The notes below the pieces were generated by a model. The model was not told the origin of the DNA, did not search any database, and worked only from the letters and a program-made list of their open reading frames with translations. Position numbers and translations under genes: made by a program. Below are positions 19,990-29,134 of a stretch of 64,000 nt of DNA, piece after piece. The stretch is from Saccharopolyspora rhizosphaerae. Its GTDB lineage: Bacteria > Actinomycetota > Actinomycetes > Mycobacteriales > Pseudonocardiaceae. Location of the stretch: the NCBI RefSeq assembly GCF_003931915.1, contig NZ_RSAA01000005.1, forward strand, positions 100,395-164,394, given 5' to 3'. The number at the start of each line of letters is the position of its first letter. Position 1 is the stretch's first letter.

Positions 19990-20232
19990 TCAGGGTTTGG
20001 TGCTCTTGGGTTCGAGGACCTTCCACCAGTCGGCGAGGGTGGGGCGTTCGGCGAGGTCGGCGAAGGTGACCTGGACGCCCTGCTTCCGCCACTGCTCGAC
20101 CAGGGTCATGATGCGGACCGAGTCCAGGCCCCAGTCCAGGAGGTCTTCGTCGTCGCCGAGTTCGGCGGGGTCCTCGTAGAGCAGTTCGGCGACCTGCTCG
20201 CGGACCGCGTCGAGGGTGAGCTCTTCAGCCAT
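19990..20232 (-). CDS. Free-standing aryl carrier protein for dihydroxybenzoate
   Basis: An 80-residue carrier protein with the phosphopantetheine site S38 in DWGLDSVRIMTL. VEQWRKQGVQVTFADLAERP and PTLADWWKVL match the C-terminal aryl carrier domain of EntB/DhbB. In most siderophore systems this domain is fused to the isochorismatase. Here the isochorismatase gene stops 32 bases upstream and the carrier is its own gene, the last of the dhb operon. Loaded with 2,3-dihydroxybenzoate by the ligase at 20958, it would hand the acyl group to a non-ribosomal peptide synthetase, which is not in the window. Confidence 0.9.
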   Translation of the reverse strand: MAEELTLDAVREQVAELLYEDPAELGDDEDLLDWGLDSVRIMTLVEQWRKQGVQVTFADLAERPTLADWWKVLEPKSTKP

Positions 20233-20264
20233 GGTTCGGGTTGCTCCTCAGGAGGTGGTGGGGC

Positions 20265-20918
20265 TCAGGCGACTTCGGACGCCGGGGCGGTGAGGTCGCG
20301 GACGAGGTTGCGGGTGGTGTCCACGACGCCGCAGTTGCGGGCCGCGTAGGCGATGGCCATGTCGTGGTCGGCGCGGGAGAAGTCGGCGACCGCGTCGGCG
20401 ACGAGGAACGCCTGCACCTCCTGCTGGAAGGCTTCCGAGGCGGTCATCAGACATCCGATGTGGGCGTAGATGCCGGTGATGATCAGCTGGTCGCGACCCC
20501 AGTCGTCCATCCGGGTGCGCAGGTCGGTGCGCTGGAAGGCGCTGTAGCGCCACTTGGTCAGCTGGACGTCACCGGCTCCGGGCGTCAGCTCGTCGATGAT
20601 CTGCTCCATCGCCGGGTCGGCCACCCCCGGCCCCCACCACTCGAGCTGCAGCCCCCGCTGCGCGGGCGTCTGCCCGCCCGGCTGGGCGCAGTAGACCACC
20701 GGAACCCCTGCGGCGCGGGCACGTTCGCGCAGCAGCGCGATGTTGGGCACCACCTCGTTCAGCGGCTCGGCACCAGGGGTGAAGGCGTGGACGAAGTGCC
20801 GTTCCATGTCGTGGATCAACAGCACCGCGCGGTCCGGTTCGGGTCGCCAGGCGACCTTGTTGGCGGGCAGCTCACCTGCCCGCGGAACGCTGTAGGGTGC
20901 GATGCTCGGAAGCGCCAC
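20265..20918 (-). CDS. dhbB: Isochorismatase (2,3-dihydro-2,3-dihydroxybenzoate synthase)
   Basis: A 217-residue isochorismatase that hydrolyses the vinyl ether of isochorismate. It has AVLLIHDMERHFVHAF with the catalytic aspartate, YCAQPGGQTPAQRG and TGIYAHIGCLMTASEAF, the family motif around the cysteine position. Full-length EntB/DhbB proteins run to about 285-310 residues because of a fused carrier domain; this one ends right after the hydrolase domain. The start is a GTG nine bases after AAGGGGG. It is fourth in the dhbA-C-E-B-ArCP order, all on the minus strand. Confidence 0.92.
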   Translation of the reverse strand: MALPSIAPYSVPRAGELPANKVAWRPEPDRAVLLIHDMERHFVHAFTPGAEPLNEVVPNIALLRERARAAGVPVVYCAQPGGQTPAQRGLQLEWWGPGVADPAMEQIIDELTPGAGDVQLTKWRYSAFQRTDLRTRMDDWGRDQLIITGIYAHIGCLMTASEAFQQEVQAFLVADAVADFSRADHDMAIAYAARNCGVVDTTRNLVRDLTAPASEVA

Positions 20919-20957
20919 GGCTCCCCCTTCGTGCTCTCGTATCGCGGAAAGGCGGTG

Positions 20958-22583
<1,626 letters not shown>

Positions 22584-22595
22584 CGTCGGATCCCC

Positions 22596-23852
22596 TCAGA
22601 CGGCTCGGTCCAGACCCATCGCGGTGAGCGCGGTGCGGAACTTCGCGGTGGTCTCGGCGAGTTCGTCGGCCGGGTCGGATCCGGGCACGATGCCTGCGCC
22701 GGCGAACAGGCGCATCGCGTCGTCCTCGACCTCGGCGCAGCGGATGGCCACCACCCACTCGCCGTCACCGGCGGCGTCGCACCAGCCCACCATGCCCGCG
22801 TAGTAACCGCGCTCGAACGGCTCCACCTCGGCGATGACGTCGCGCGCGCGGTCGATCGGGGTGCCGCAGACCGCGGGTGTCGGGTGGAGCGCGTCGGCGA
22901 GGTGCAGCGAGGTCGTCGAGCTGTCGCGCAGCTCGCCGGTGATCTCGGTGGCCAGGTGCCACATGGCGTTGGTGCCGACCACGGTCGGGGCCTGCGGCAC
23001 GTGCAGGTCGGTGCACAGCGGGCTCAGCGCCTCGACCACGGCCTCCACCACCACGGCGTGCTCGCGGTGGTCCTTCTCGGAGGCGGCGAGTTCGGCGGCG
23101 CGGCGCTGGTCTTCGGCCGGATCGGCGCTGCGCGGCCGGGAGCCGGCCATCGGGTGGGAGCGGACTTCGTTGCCGCGGCGGGACACCAGGAGTTCTGGGC
23201 TGGCACCGAGGAAGGTGCGCTCGAGCGGCGGGTGCGGGCCGTAGCTGTCGCGGGTGCCGTCCTCGCCGCGGCGCGGCAGGTCGACGGCGAAGGTGTAGCT
23301 GGACGGGTCGGCCATCGCCAGGTTGCGCAGCACCTCCTGGACGTCGATCGCCTCGTCCGAGGTCAGCTCGAGGCTGCGCGCGAGCACGGCCTTGGTGAGC
23401 TCGCCGTCGTCCATCCGCCGCAGGGTCCGCGCAACGCCGCGCTCGTACTCCTCCGGCGTGGGCACCGGGTGCACCGAGCAGGTCGGCGTGGACACCGGTT
23501 TCTGCTGCGGCACCAGCACGTTCAGCGGTTCGGCGCGCACGACCTCCTCCGGCATCACCAGGTGCGCGGGCAGGGTTCCGCCGAAGGGCACCGCACCGAC
23601 GACCATCGGGTTGCGGCGTCCGAACTCGATCGCGCCGTCGAGGAACTCCTGCATCCGCGCGGGCAGGTCGGTGCTCGCGCACATGGTCTTCGACATGGTC
23701 GCGGCCACGCCGCGGGCGAGCAGCACGCCGCGCGGGCTGGAGAACAGGAAGGACCGGCCCTGCTCGTAGGCGGCCAGCAGGCGGGCAGCGGCGTCGTCGG
23801 CGAGCGCGTCGTCCACGGCGTCGATGCGCCCGTCGGTCTCGATCGTGGTCAT
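22596..23852 (-). CDS. dhbC: Isochorismate synthase
   Basis: A 418-residue chorismate-utilising enzyme converting chorismate to isochorismate, the first step of dihydroxybenzoate synthesis. Conserved blocks are LTKAVLARSLEL, TFLGASPELLVSRRGNEV, SHPMAGSRPRS and HPTPAVCGTPIDRARDVI, then FERGYYAGMVGW, which belong to the Mg-binding active site. I start at the ATG at 23852 (MTTIETDG), which has GAAAGG just upstream; the longer open frame continues into dhbA shadow sequence. Second gene in the operon, 26 bases after dhbA. Confidence 0.94.
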   Translation of the reverse strand: MTTIETDGRIDAVDDALADDAAARLLAAYEQGRSFLFSSPRGVLLARGVAATMSKTMCASTDLPARMQEFLDGAIEFGRRNPMVVGAVPFGGTLPAHLVMPEEVVRAEPLNVLVPQQKPVSTPTCSVHPVPTPEEYERGVARTLRRMDDGELTKAVLARSLELTSDEAIDVQEVLRNLAMADPSSYTFAVDLPRRGEDGTRDSYGPHPPLERTFLGASPELLVSRRGNEVRSHPMAGSRPRSADPAEDQRRAAELAASEKDHREHAVVVEAVVEALSPLCTDLHVPQAPTVVGTNAMWHLATEITGELRDSSTTSLHLADALHPTPAVCGTPIDRARDVIAEVEPFERGYYAGMVGWCDAAGDGEWVVAIRCAEVEDDAMRLFAGAGIVPGSDPADELAETTAKFRTALTAMGLDRAV

Positions 23853-23878
23853 GACAACCTTTCGGCGGATCGCGGGTG

Positions 23879-24664
23879 TCAGGCGCGCAGCGTGGCGCCA
23901 CCGTCGACGTACAGGTCGTGCATCGTGATGTGCCCGGCCTCGTCGGGGGCGAGGAAGACGACGGCGTGGGCGATGTCCTCGGGGGTGGCGAGCTTGCGCA
24001 GTGGGATGCCGGCCTTGTAGGTCTCCGGCGAGCCCGCGATGACCCGCTCCGGACCGCTGCCGTCGGTCCACATCCCGCGCTGCATCTCGGTGTCGGTGGA
24101 GCCGGGTGCGACGATGTTGCAGCGGATGCCGTGCTCGGCCAGTTCCAGGCCCAGCGACTTGGTGAACATCGTGGCGGCGGCCTTGGAGGCGGCGTAGGCG
24201 GCCATGGAGTGGCGCGGCACGCCCGCGGCGTTGGAGCCGACGGTGACGATGCAGCCGCGGCGCCGCGAGATCATGTGCCCGGAGACCTCCCGGCAGACGG
24301 TGAACACGCCGGTGGTGTTGACGGCGAAGGTGCGCTGCCACTCGGCGTCGGTGATCTCCTGCACCGTGCCCACCTGCAGCACGCCGGCGACGTTGGCGAG
24401 CACGTCGATGGGCCCCTGCTCGGCCTCGACCCGCGTGACCACCTCGGCGACGGCTGCCGGGTCGGCGACGTCGGCGCGGTAGGCGCGCGCCCGGTGGCCT
24501 TCAGCCGCGAGCTTCTCGGCCGTCTCGGTCGCCTTCTCCCCGTCGCGGTCCACGGCCGCGACATCCGCGCCCAGCTCCGCGAACGCGCGTGCCACGGCGG
24601 CACCGATCCCCTGACCGGCGCCGGTCACGAAGGCGACCTGGCCGCTGATCCCCGTCCGGTTCAT
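23879..24664 (-). CDS. dhbA: 2,3-dihydro-2,3-dihydroxybenzoate dehydrogenase
   Basis: A 261-residue short-chain dehydrogenase that oxidises the dihydrodiol to 2,3-dihydroxybenzoate with NAD+. It has the Rossmann motif [22 protein letters not shown], the catalytic Ser-Tyr-Lys as VGSNAAG and [10 protein letters not shown], and [15 protein letters not shown]. The ATG at 24664 follows AAGGGCGAG. It is the promoter-proximal gene of the dhb operon, with tandem IdeR-like boxes 18-56 bases upstream. Iron-starvation induction is therefore expected. Confidence 0.93.
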   Translation of the reverse strand: MNRTGISGQVAFVTGAGQGIGAAVARAFAELGADVAAVDRDGEKATETAEKLAAEGHRARAYRADVADPAAVAEVVTRVEAEQGPIDVLANVAGVLQVGTVQEITDAEWQRTFAVNTTGVFTVCREVSGHMISRRRGCIVTVGSNAAGVPRHSMAAYAASKAAATMFTKSLGLELAEHGIRCNIVAPGSTDTEMQRGMWTDGSGPERVIAGSPETYKAGIPLRKLATPEDIAHAVVFLAPDEAGHITMHDLYVDGGATLRA

Positions 24665-24681
24665 CTCGCCCTTCACTTCAC

Positions 24682-24720
24682 TGAGGCTAGCCTAACCTTC
24701 GTCAGGCGAGCCTGAGTTTA
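24682..24720 (-). promoter_or_regulatory. Tandem IdeR/DtxR-type iron boxes upstream of dhbA
   Basis: AGGCTAGCCTAACCT (24684-24698) matches the core of the IdeR/DtxR consensus AGGTTAGGCTAACCT at 13 of 15 positions. Directly next to it TCAGGCGAGCCTGA (24702-24715) has perfect TCAGGC/GCCTGA arms and is a weaker second site. Paired boxes just before a siderophore operon are typical of iron-dependent repression. Confidence 0.85.
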
Positions 24721-24843
24721 GAACATGAAGCGGACGCGGATCCCCCGCCGAAGAGGTGGCGTTGATCACCGGTGACGCGGCGTCATCGGGTGAACGCACT
24801 GCTCGCACAGGAGCGGTCCCCCGGGGCGTCGGCGCACCTGCGC

Positions 24844-26181
24844 TCAGCGCGCGATGCCCCGGGCGAAGCCCAGTTCTACCAAGTCCTGCGGGCGGAGCTT
24901 GAGGTCGTCGGCGAGGTCGGGCACCTCGGAGGGCTCGCGCTTGAGGATCGCCGCGGCCGACTCGGGGGCGATCACCGCGAAGAAGGCGTCGGGGGTGACC
25001 CAGGTGCGGTCCGGGTCGGCCAGCGCCAGGGCACCACCGGAACCGCCTTCTCCGATGACCAGCGTGGTCACCGGGACGCGGGCCTCGGCCACGGCGCTGA
25101 AGGCCTCGGCGATGGCCGGTCCGATGCCGCCGCGCTCGGCGGCGGCATCGTTGGCCGCACCAGGGGTGTCGACCAGGGTGAGCACCGGGACGCCCAGCTG
25201 GTCGGCCAGCCGGACCAGGCGTGCAGCGGTGCGGAACCCGGCCGCGGTGTTGGCGCTGCCGGTCTGGGCGGCGAAGGCCACCGTGCGACCGTCGTGCTCC
25301 CCGAAGCCGCAGAGCACGCCCTCGTCGCGGCCGCCCGAGCGGTCGCCGCTGATCTCGAAGCGGCGGGTGAAGTAGGCGTCGAGGTACTCCTCGGCGCGGG
25401 GTCGCTCGGCGGCGCGGGCGCGTTCGACCGCCCGCATCCCGGTCTCCGGCAGGGTTGCGGCACCGAGCGCCCTCGGGACCGGGGCGGGCTCGGGCGAGCC
25501 GGTGAGCCGAGCGGGGTGCAGCAGCGACACCAGCTCGGCGAGCACCTCGGGCAGCTGGCCCTCGTCGACGACGCGGTCGACCTGACCGTCGGCGAGCTTG
25601 CCCGCGGCGCGGAAGTCCGCGCCGTCGTCGGACGCCGAGCGCACCCGGGCGCCGCCGAAGGAGATGCGGGCGCCGGGTGCGGCCAGCACGACGTCGGCGG
25701 CCGCGCCCAGCGCCGCCCACATGCCGCCCGTGGTGGGGTCGCGCAGCACGCTGATGTGCGGGATGCCGTCCCGCCTGACCACCAGGCAGGCGCGGGTGAT
25801 CGCCTGCAGCTGCTGCAGCGCCCGGATGCCCTCCTGCATCCGGCTGCCGCCGGAGGCGATCAGCGAGATCACCGGCAGCCGCAGCTCCCGGGCGTGCTCG
25901 AAGGCCGCCACGATGCGGGCGCCGGTGTCCTCACCGACCGAGCCGCCGAGGTACGCGAAGTCGAAGGCGATCAGCACCGCCTCCCCCTCGCCGACCCGAG
26001 CACGCCCGCACAGCACCGACTCGTCGGCGTCGGCGCGGCCGGCGGCTGCGGCGCGCTGGTCGGCGTAGCCCGGCCAGTCCAGCGGGCCGTCACCGCTGGT
26101 GCGCGACGACGGCGGCGCGAACTCGGCGAACCCCTGGCCGATCGACTCGACCAGCGCGCGGACCGCGCTGTGCTCAGCCAT
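24844..26181 (-). CDS. Fused acetyl-CoA-carboxylase-type carboxyltransferase (beta-alpha)
   Basis: A 445-residue protein with two crotonase-fold halves in beta-alpha order. The first has LIASGGSRMQEGIRALQQLQ and RDPTTGGMWAALG; the second has LVDTPGAANDAAAERGG and VIGEGGSGGALALADPD, the oxyanion and CoA-binding loops. The N-terminus lacks the cysteine zinc finger of E. coli AccD. No biotin carboxylase or biotin carrier is adjacent. The start ATG (26181) overlaps the end of matB by eight bases, so the two are coupled. Streptomyces carries the same pairing, as far as I recall. It may use biotin carriers encoded elsewhere, or may work as a malonyl-CoA-handling enzyme; I cannot decide from sequence. 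Confidence 0.8.
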   Translation of the reverse strand: MAEHSAVRALVESIGQGFAEFAPPSSRTSGDGPLDWPGYADQRAAAAGRADADESVLCGRARVGEGEAVLIAFDFAYLGGSVGEDTGARIVAAFEHARELRLPVISLIASGGSRMQEGIRALQQLQAITRACLVVRRDGIPHISVLRDPTTGGMWAALGAAADVVLAAPGARISFGGARVRSASDDGADFRAAGKLADGQVDRVVDEGQLPEVLAELVSLLHPARLTGSPEPAPVPRALGAATLPETGMRAVERARAAERPRAEEYLDAYFTRRFEISGDRSGGRDEGVLCGFGEHDGRTVAFAAQTGSANTAAGFRTAARLVRLADQLGVPVLTLVDTPGAANDAAAERGGIGPAIAEAFSAVAEARVPVTTLVIGEGGSGGALALADPDRTWVTPDAFFAVIAPESAAAILKREPSEVPDLADDLKLRPQDLVELGFARGIAR

Positions 26182-27628
26182 GTCCCGGTGCCTTCTGCAG
26201 CACCTTCTTCTGCACCTTGCCCATCTCGTTGCGCGGCAGCGCGTCGCGGAAGCGGACCTCGCGGGGGCGCTTGTGCGGGGTGAGCAGGCGCGCGACGTGG
26301 TCGACGAGCTCGTCGGCGGCGACCTCCCGGCCGGGGGTGCGGACCACCCAGGCGATGATGCGCTCGCCCAAGTCGGCGTCGGGCTCACCGGTGACCGCGA
26401 CCTCCGCGACCGCGGGGTGCTCCAGCAGGCAGTTCTCGATCTCGCCCGCGCCGATCTTGTAGCCGCCGCTCTTGATGATGTCGGTGGCCTTGCGGCCGAC
26501 GATGCGGATGTAGCCGTCGGGGGCGCGGGTGGCCATGTCGCCGGTGCGGAACCAGCCGTCGGCGAACGCGGCTTCGGTGGCGTCCGGCCGGTTCAGGTAA
26601 CCGCTGAAGAGGTTGTCGCCGCGCACCAGGATCTCGCCGACGGTCTCGTCGTCGCTGGCGGTGATCTCGGCGCCCGAGTCGTCGACGAGCTTGAGCTCGA
26701 CGCCGGCGAAGGGCCTGCCGACGTAGCCGGGGCGGCGGTCGCCGTCGGCGCGCACGCCGCAGTTCATGATCGTCTCGCTCATGCCGTAGCGCTCGACCAC
26801 GCGCTGGCCGGTGAGCCGCTCGATGCGCTCGTGGTCCACCGCGGGCAGCGCGGCCGAACCGGAGACCAGCAGGCGGGCCTTGCCGACCGCCTGGCCGAGC
26901 TTCGGGTCCTGCTCGGCGTCCTCGGCGAGGCGGTGGTACATGGTCGGGACGCCGAACATCATCGTGGCCGGCCCGGCGAGCTCGTCGGCGATCGCCTGCG
27001 AGGAGAACTTGCCCAGGTGGTGCACGGCGCCGCCGAGGCGGACCGGGCCGAGGGTGCCGAGGATCAGGCCGTGCACGTGGAACAGCGGCAGCCCGTGCGC
27101 GAGCACGTCGGCGGAGGTCCACTCCCAGGCCTCGGCCAGCGCGTCGAGGTTGGCGCTCAGCGCGCGGCGCGGCAGCACGACGCCCTTGGGCGGGCCGGTG
27201 GTGCCGGAGGTGTAGACGATCAGCGCGGGCGCGTCGGACCCGGCTTCGGCGGGCAGCTCGCCGCCGCACGCGTTGACGTCGACCTCGGCGATCTCGACGC
27301 CCTCGAGTCCGGCGGGCGGGGTGAAGCCGGGCTCGGCCAGCAGCAGTTCCGGTTCGCTGTCACCGAGGATGTGGGCGAGCTCCCGCTCCCCCACCTTCGG
27401 GTTGATCGGAACCACGGCGACCCCGGCGGTCAGGGAGCCGATCACGGCGGCGGCGGTCTCCAGGGTGTTGGTGGCCCAGACCGCGACGCGGCGGGTGTCC
27501 TGGACGCGCTCGGCGATGGCGCCCGCAAGGCCGGCCAGTTCCCGGTAGGTCAGGGCCCGCGCACCGAAGCGCAGCGCCTCGGTGTCGTCGGGTTCGCGCA
27601 ACTTCGGGAACAGCACCTGGTCGGCCAT
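26174..27628 (-). CDS. matB: Malonyl-CoA synthetase
   Basis: A 484-residue ligase that makes malonyl-CoA (often also methylmalonyl-CoA) from the diacid, ATP and CoA. It shows LIVYTSGTTGPPKGVVLPRR, FHVHGLILG, ERYGMSETIMN, GWFRTGDMA and the MatB-typical IIKSGGYKIGAGEIENCLLE. The N-terminal domain is short compared with fatty acyl ligases, as in MatB. The ATG at 27628 follows GGAGGTGGTC. It is followed with overlap by the carboxyltransferase and is divergent from a GntR regulator, the usual MatR arrangement. A decarboxylase (MatA) is absent; a MatC-like carrier lies at 34798. Confidence 0.9.
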   Translation of the reverse strand: MADQVLFPKLREPDDTEALRFGARALTYRELAGLAGAIAERVQDTRRVAVWATNTLETAAAVIGSLTAGVAVVPINPKVGERELAHILGDSEPELLLAEPGFTPPAGLEGVEIAEVDVNACGGELPAEAGSDAPALIVYTSGTTGPPKGVVLPRRALSANLDALAEAWEWTSADVLAHGLPLFHVHGLILGTLGPVRLGGAVHHLGKFSSQAIADELAGPATMMFGVPTMYHRLAEDAEQDPKLGQAVGKARLLVSGSAALPAVDHERIERLTGQRVVERYGMSETIMNCGVRADGDRRPGYVGRPFAGVELKLVDDSGAEITASDDETVGEILVRGDNLFSGYLNRPDATEAAFADGWFRTGDMATRAPDGYIRIVGRKATDIIKSGGYKIGAGEIENCLLEHPAVAEVAVTGEPDADLGERIIAWVVRTPGREVAADELVDHVARLLTPHKRPREVRFRDALPRNEMGKVQKKVLQKAPGHG

Positions 27629-27761
27629 GACCACCTCCGAGGTCCTCACCGGGCAATTTCTCACCGGCGGACGCGCACCGCCCGCCGAGCCCGGGGCAGT
27701 GGTCCACTGGCTGATCCAACCCTTGCCGTTCGGGACGAAGCACGTCAAGGGACTGTGGCAG

Positions 27762-27778
27762 AATTGGCTCAGCCAGTT
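27762..27778. promoter_or_regulatory. Candidate MatR/GntR operator between matB and its regulator
   Basis: AATTGGCTCAGCCAGTT is a 17-bp near-perfect palindrome (one mismatched pair) in the 178-base gap between the divergent matB and GntR genes. Its position and A/T-ended dyad fit a FadR-subfamily binding site. Confidence 0.5.
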
Positions 27779-27806
27779 TGCCTCTTCACGATCCTGGAGC
27801 GCGCCG

Positions 27807-28508
27807 GTGTCAGACTCCCTCCGCCCGCTGAACCGCCCGCGCCTGTACGAGCAGGTCGTCCAGCGGCTGCGCGAGCACGTGGCCGGTTCCGGGTTGCGCG
27901 CCGGCGACCGGCTGCCACCGGAACGCGCCCTCGCCGAACAGCTCGGCGTCAGCAGGGCGTCGGTGAAGCAGGCGATCGTCGTGCTGGAGGTGCAAGGGCT
28001 GGTCGAGGTCCGCCACGGGGGCGGCACCTACCTGCTGCGCGAGTCGCTGGAGGTCGAGCCGGTCGAGGAGCTGGTGGAGCGCAAGCGGCGGTTGCCCGAC
28101 GTGCTCGACGCCCGGGAGGGCCTGGAGACCAAGCTGGCGGAGCTGGCCGCGCTGCGGCGCACCGACGAGGACATGGCCGAGATCGACGCCGCGCTGGCCG
28201 CGATGCGCGAGGAGGTCGAGTCGGGCGAGGTCGGTGCGGACGGCGACCGGCGGTTCCACGCCGCGGTGACCGCGGCCGCGCACAGCGCGCTGCTGGCGGA
28301 GTTCATGCGCACCATCGCCGCGGAGATCGCCGAGAGCCGCACCGAGTCGCTGCGCCAGCCGCGCAGGCCTCCGAAGTCGCTGGCCCAGCACGAACGCATC
28401 GCCGAGGCGATCCGCAAGGGCGATGCGAAGGCGGCGGCCTCGGCGATGGCACGCCACCTGCGCACGGTCAGCCGGGTGCGGCTGCTGGACTGGGACCCCG
28501 AGGCCTGA
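27807..28508 (+). CDS. GntR-family regulator, FadR/FCD subfamily (MatR-like)
   Basis: A 233-residue regulator. Residues about 8-75 form the winged helix-turn-helix: RLYEQVVQRLREHVAGSGL, GDRLPPERALAEQLGVSRAS and GLVEVRHGGGTYL. Residues about 90-220 form an all-helical FCD ligand domain, with metal-site-type residues in DRRFHAAVTAAAHS and the end part SLAQHERIAEAI. Being divergent from matB, it most likely senses malonate or malonyl-CoA and controls both directions; this is inference from layout. The GTG start lies eight bases after GGAG. Confidence 0.85.
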   Translation: MSDSLRPLNRPRLYEQVVQRLREHVAGSGLRAGDRLPPERALAEQLGVSRASVKQAIVVLEVQGLVEVRHGGGTYLLRESLEVEPVEELVERKRRLPDVLDAREGLETKLAELAALRRTDEDMAEIDAALAAMREEVESGEVGADGDRRFHAAVTAAAHSALLAEFMRTIAAEIAESRTESLRQPRRPPKSLAQHERIAEAIRKGDAKAAASAMARHLRTVSRVRLLDWDPEA

Positions 28509-28546
28509 ACAGCGGTTAGCCCGGTAGGCTGCCGCAGGTTTCTCTC

Positions 28547-29047
28547 GTGGGGGTCGGCGCTGCAGTGATCGGGTGGTTGTTGGGCACGGCGGGCACGGCC
28601 GCCTTGGGCGCGGTGTTCCCGCTGGTGAACATCGAGCTCTACCTGCTCGGCGTGGTCCCCCTCGCGCAGGGCGTGCCGTGGTGGGCCTTCGCGGTCGCCG
28701 CGGCGGTGGGCCAGGTCGCCGCCAAGACGCTGTTCTACCTCGCGGGCAAGGGCGGTTTCGCGCTCGGCGAGCGGCTGAGCAAGCGGGTGCAGTCCCAGCG
28801 CACCGGCCGCTGGGGGGTCTGGGTCGAGCGGTTCCGGCACCGCACGGTGGAACGCCCGTGGTGGGGCATGGGTGTGCTGGCGGTGAGCGCGGTGCCCGGC
28901 ATCCCGCCGTTCAGCCTGATGTCGCTGCTCTCCGGCGCCGCCGGGCTTCCCCTGATCGGGTACCTCGCGGCGAGCCTGGTCGGGCGGACCGGGCACTTCC
29001 TGCTGGTCGCCGGGGCTCCGGGACTGGTGAGCTGGCTGGGCTCCTGA
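28547..29047 (+). CDS. Small membrane protein, DedA/VTT-like
   Basis: A 166-residue protein with four hydrophobic stretches (residues about 5-40, 45-65, 103-125 and 130-160) around a basic loop RLSKRVQSQRTGRWGVWVER. FPLVNIELYLLGVV and AVPGIPPFSLMSLLSGAAG resemble the re-entrant loops of the DedA/VTT family, but similarity is weak and it is shorter than DedA. The start is uncertain: GTG at 28547 has a poor ribosome site, and GTG at 28565 follows GGGGGTCGG. It is 38 bases after the GntR gene on the same strand, so it may share its transcript. Function unknown. Confidence 0.6.
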   Translation: MGVGAAVIGWLLGTAGTAALGAVFPLVNIELYLLGVVPLAQGVPWWAFAVAAAVGQVAAKTLFYLAGKGGFALGERLSKRVQSQRTGRWGVWVERFRHRTVERPWWGMGVLAVSAVPGIPPFSLMSLLSGAAGLPLIGYLAASLVGRTGHFLLVAGAPGLVSWLGS

Positions 29048-29049
29048 AA

Positions 29050-29078
29050 GCGGAACGGCCCCGTGCGCATAGTTCCGC
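29050..29078 (+). terminator. Hairpin before the catalase gene
   Basis: GCGGAAC and GTTCCGC form a perfect 7-bp stem with a 15-base loop, directly after the stop of the gene ending at 29047. Confidence 0.4.
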
Positions 29079-29134
29079 CACCCGTGGGGAAAACCAAGAT
29101 CGGTCCACGTCATGAACGAGGGGAGCCGATCTCG

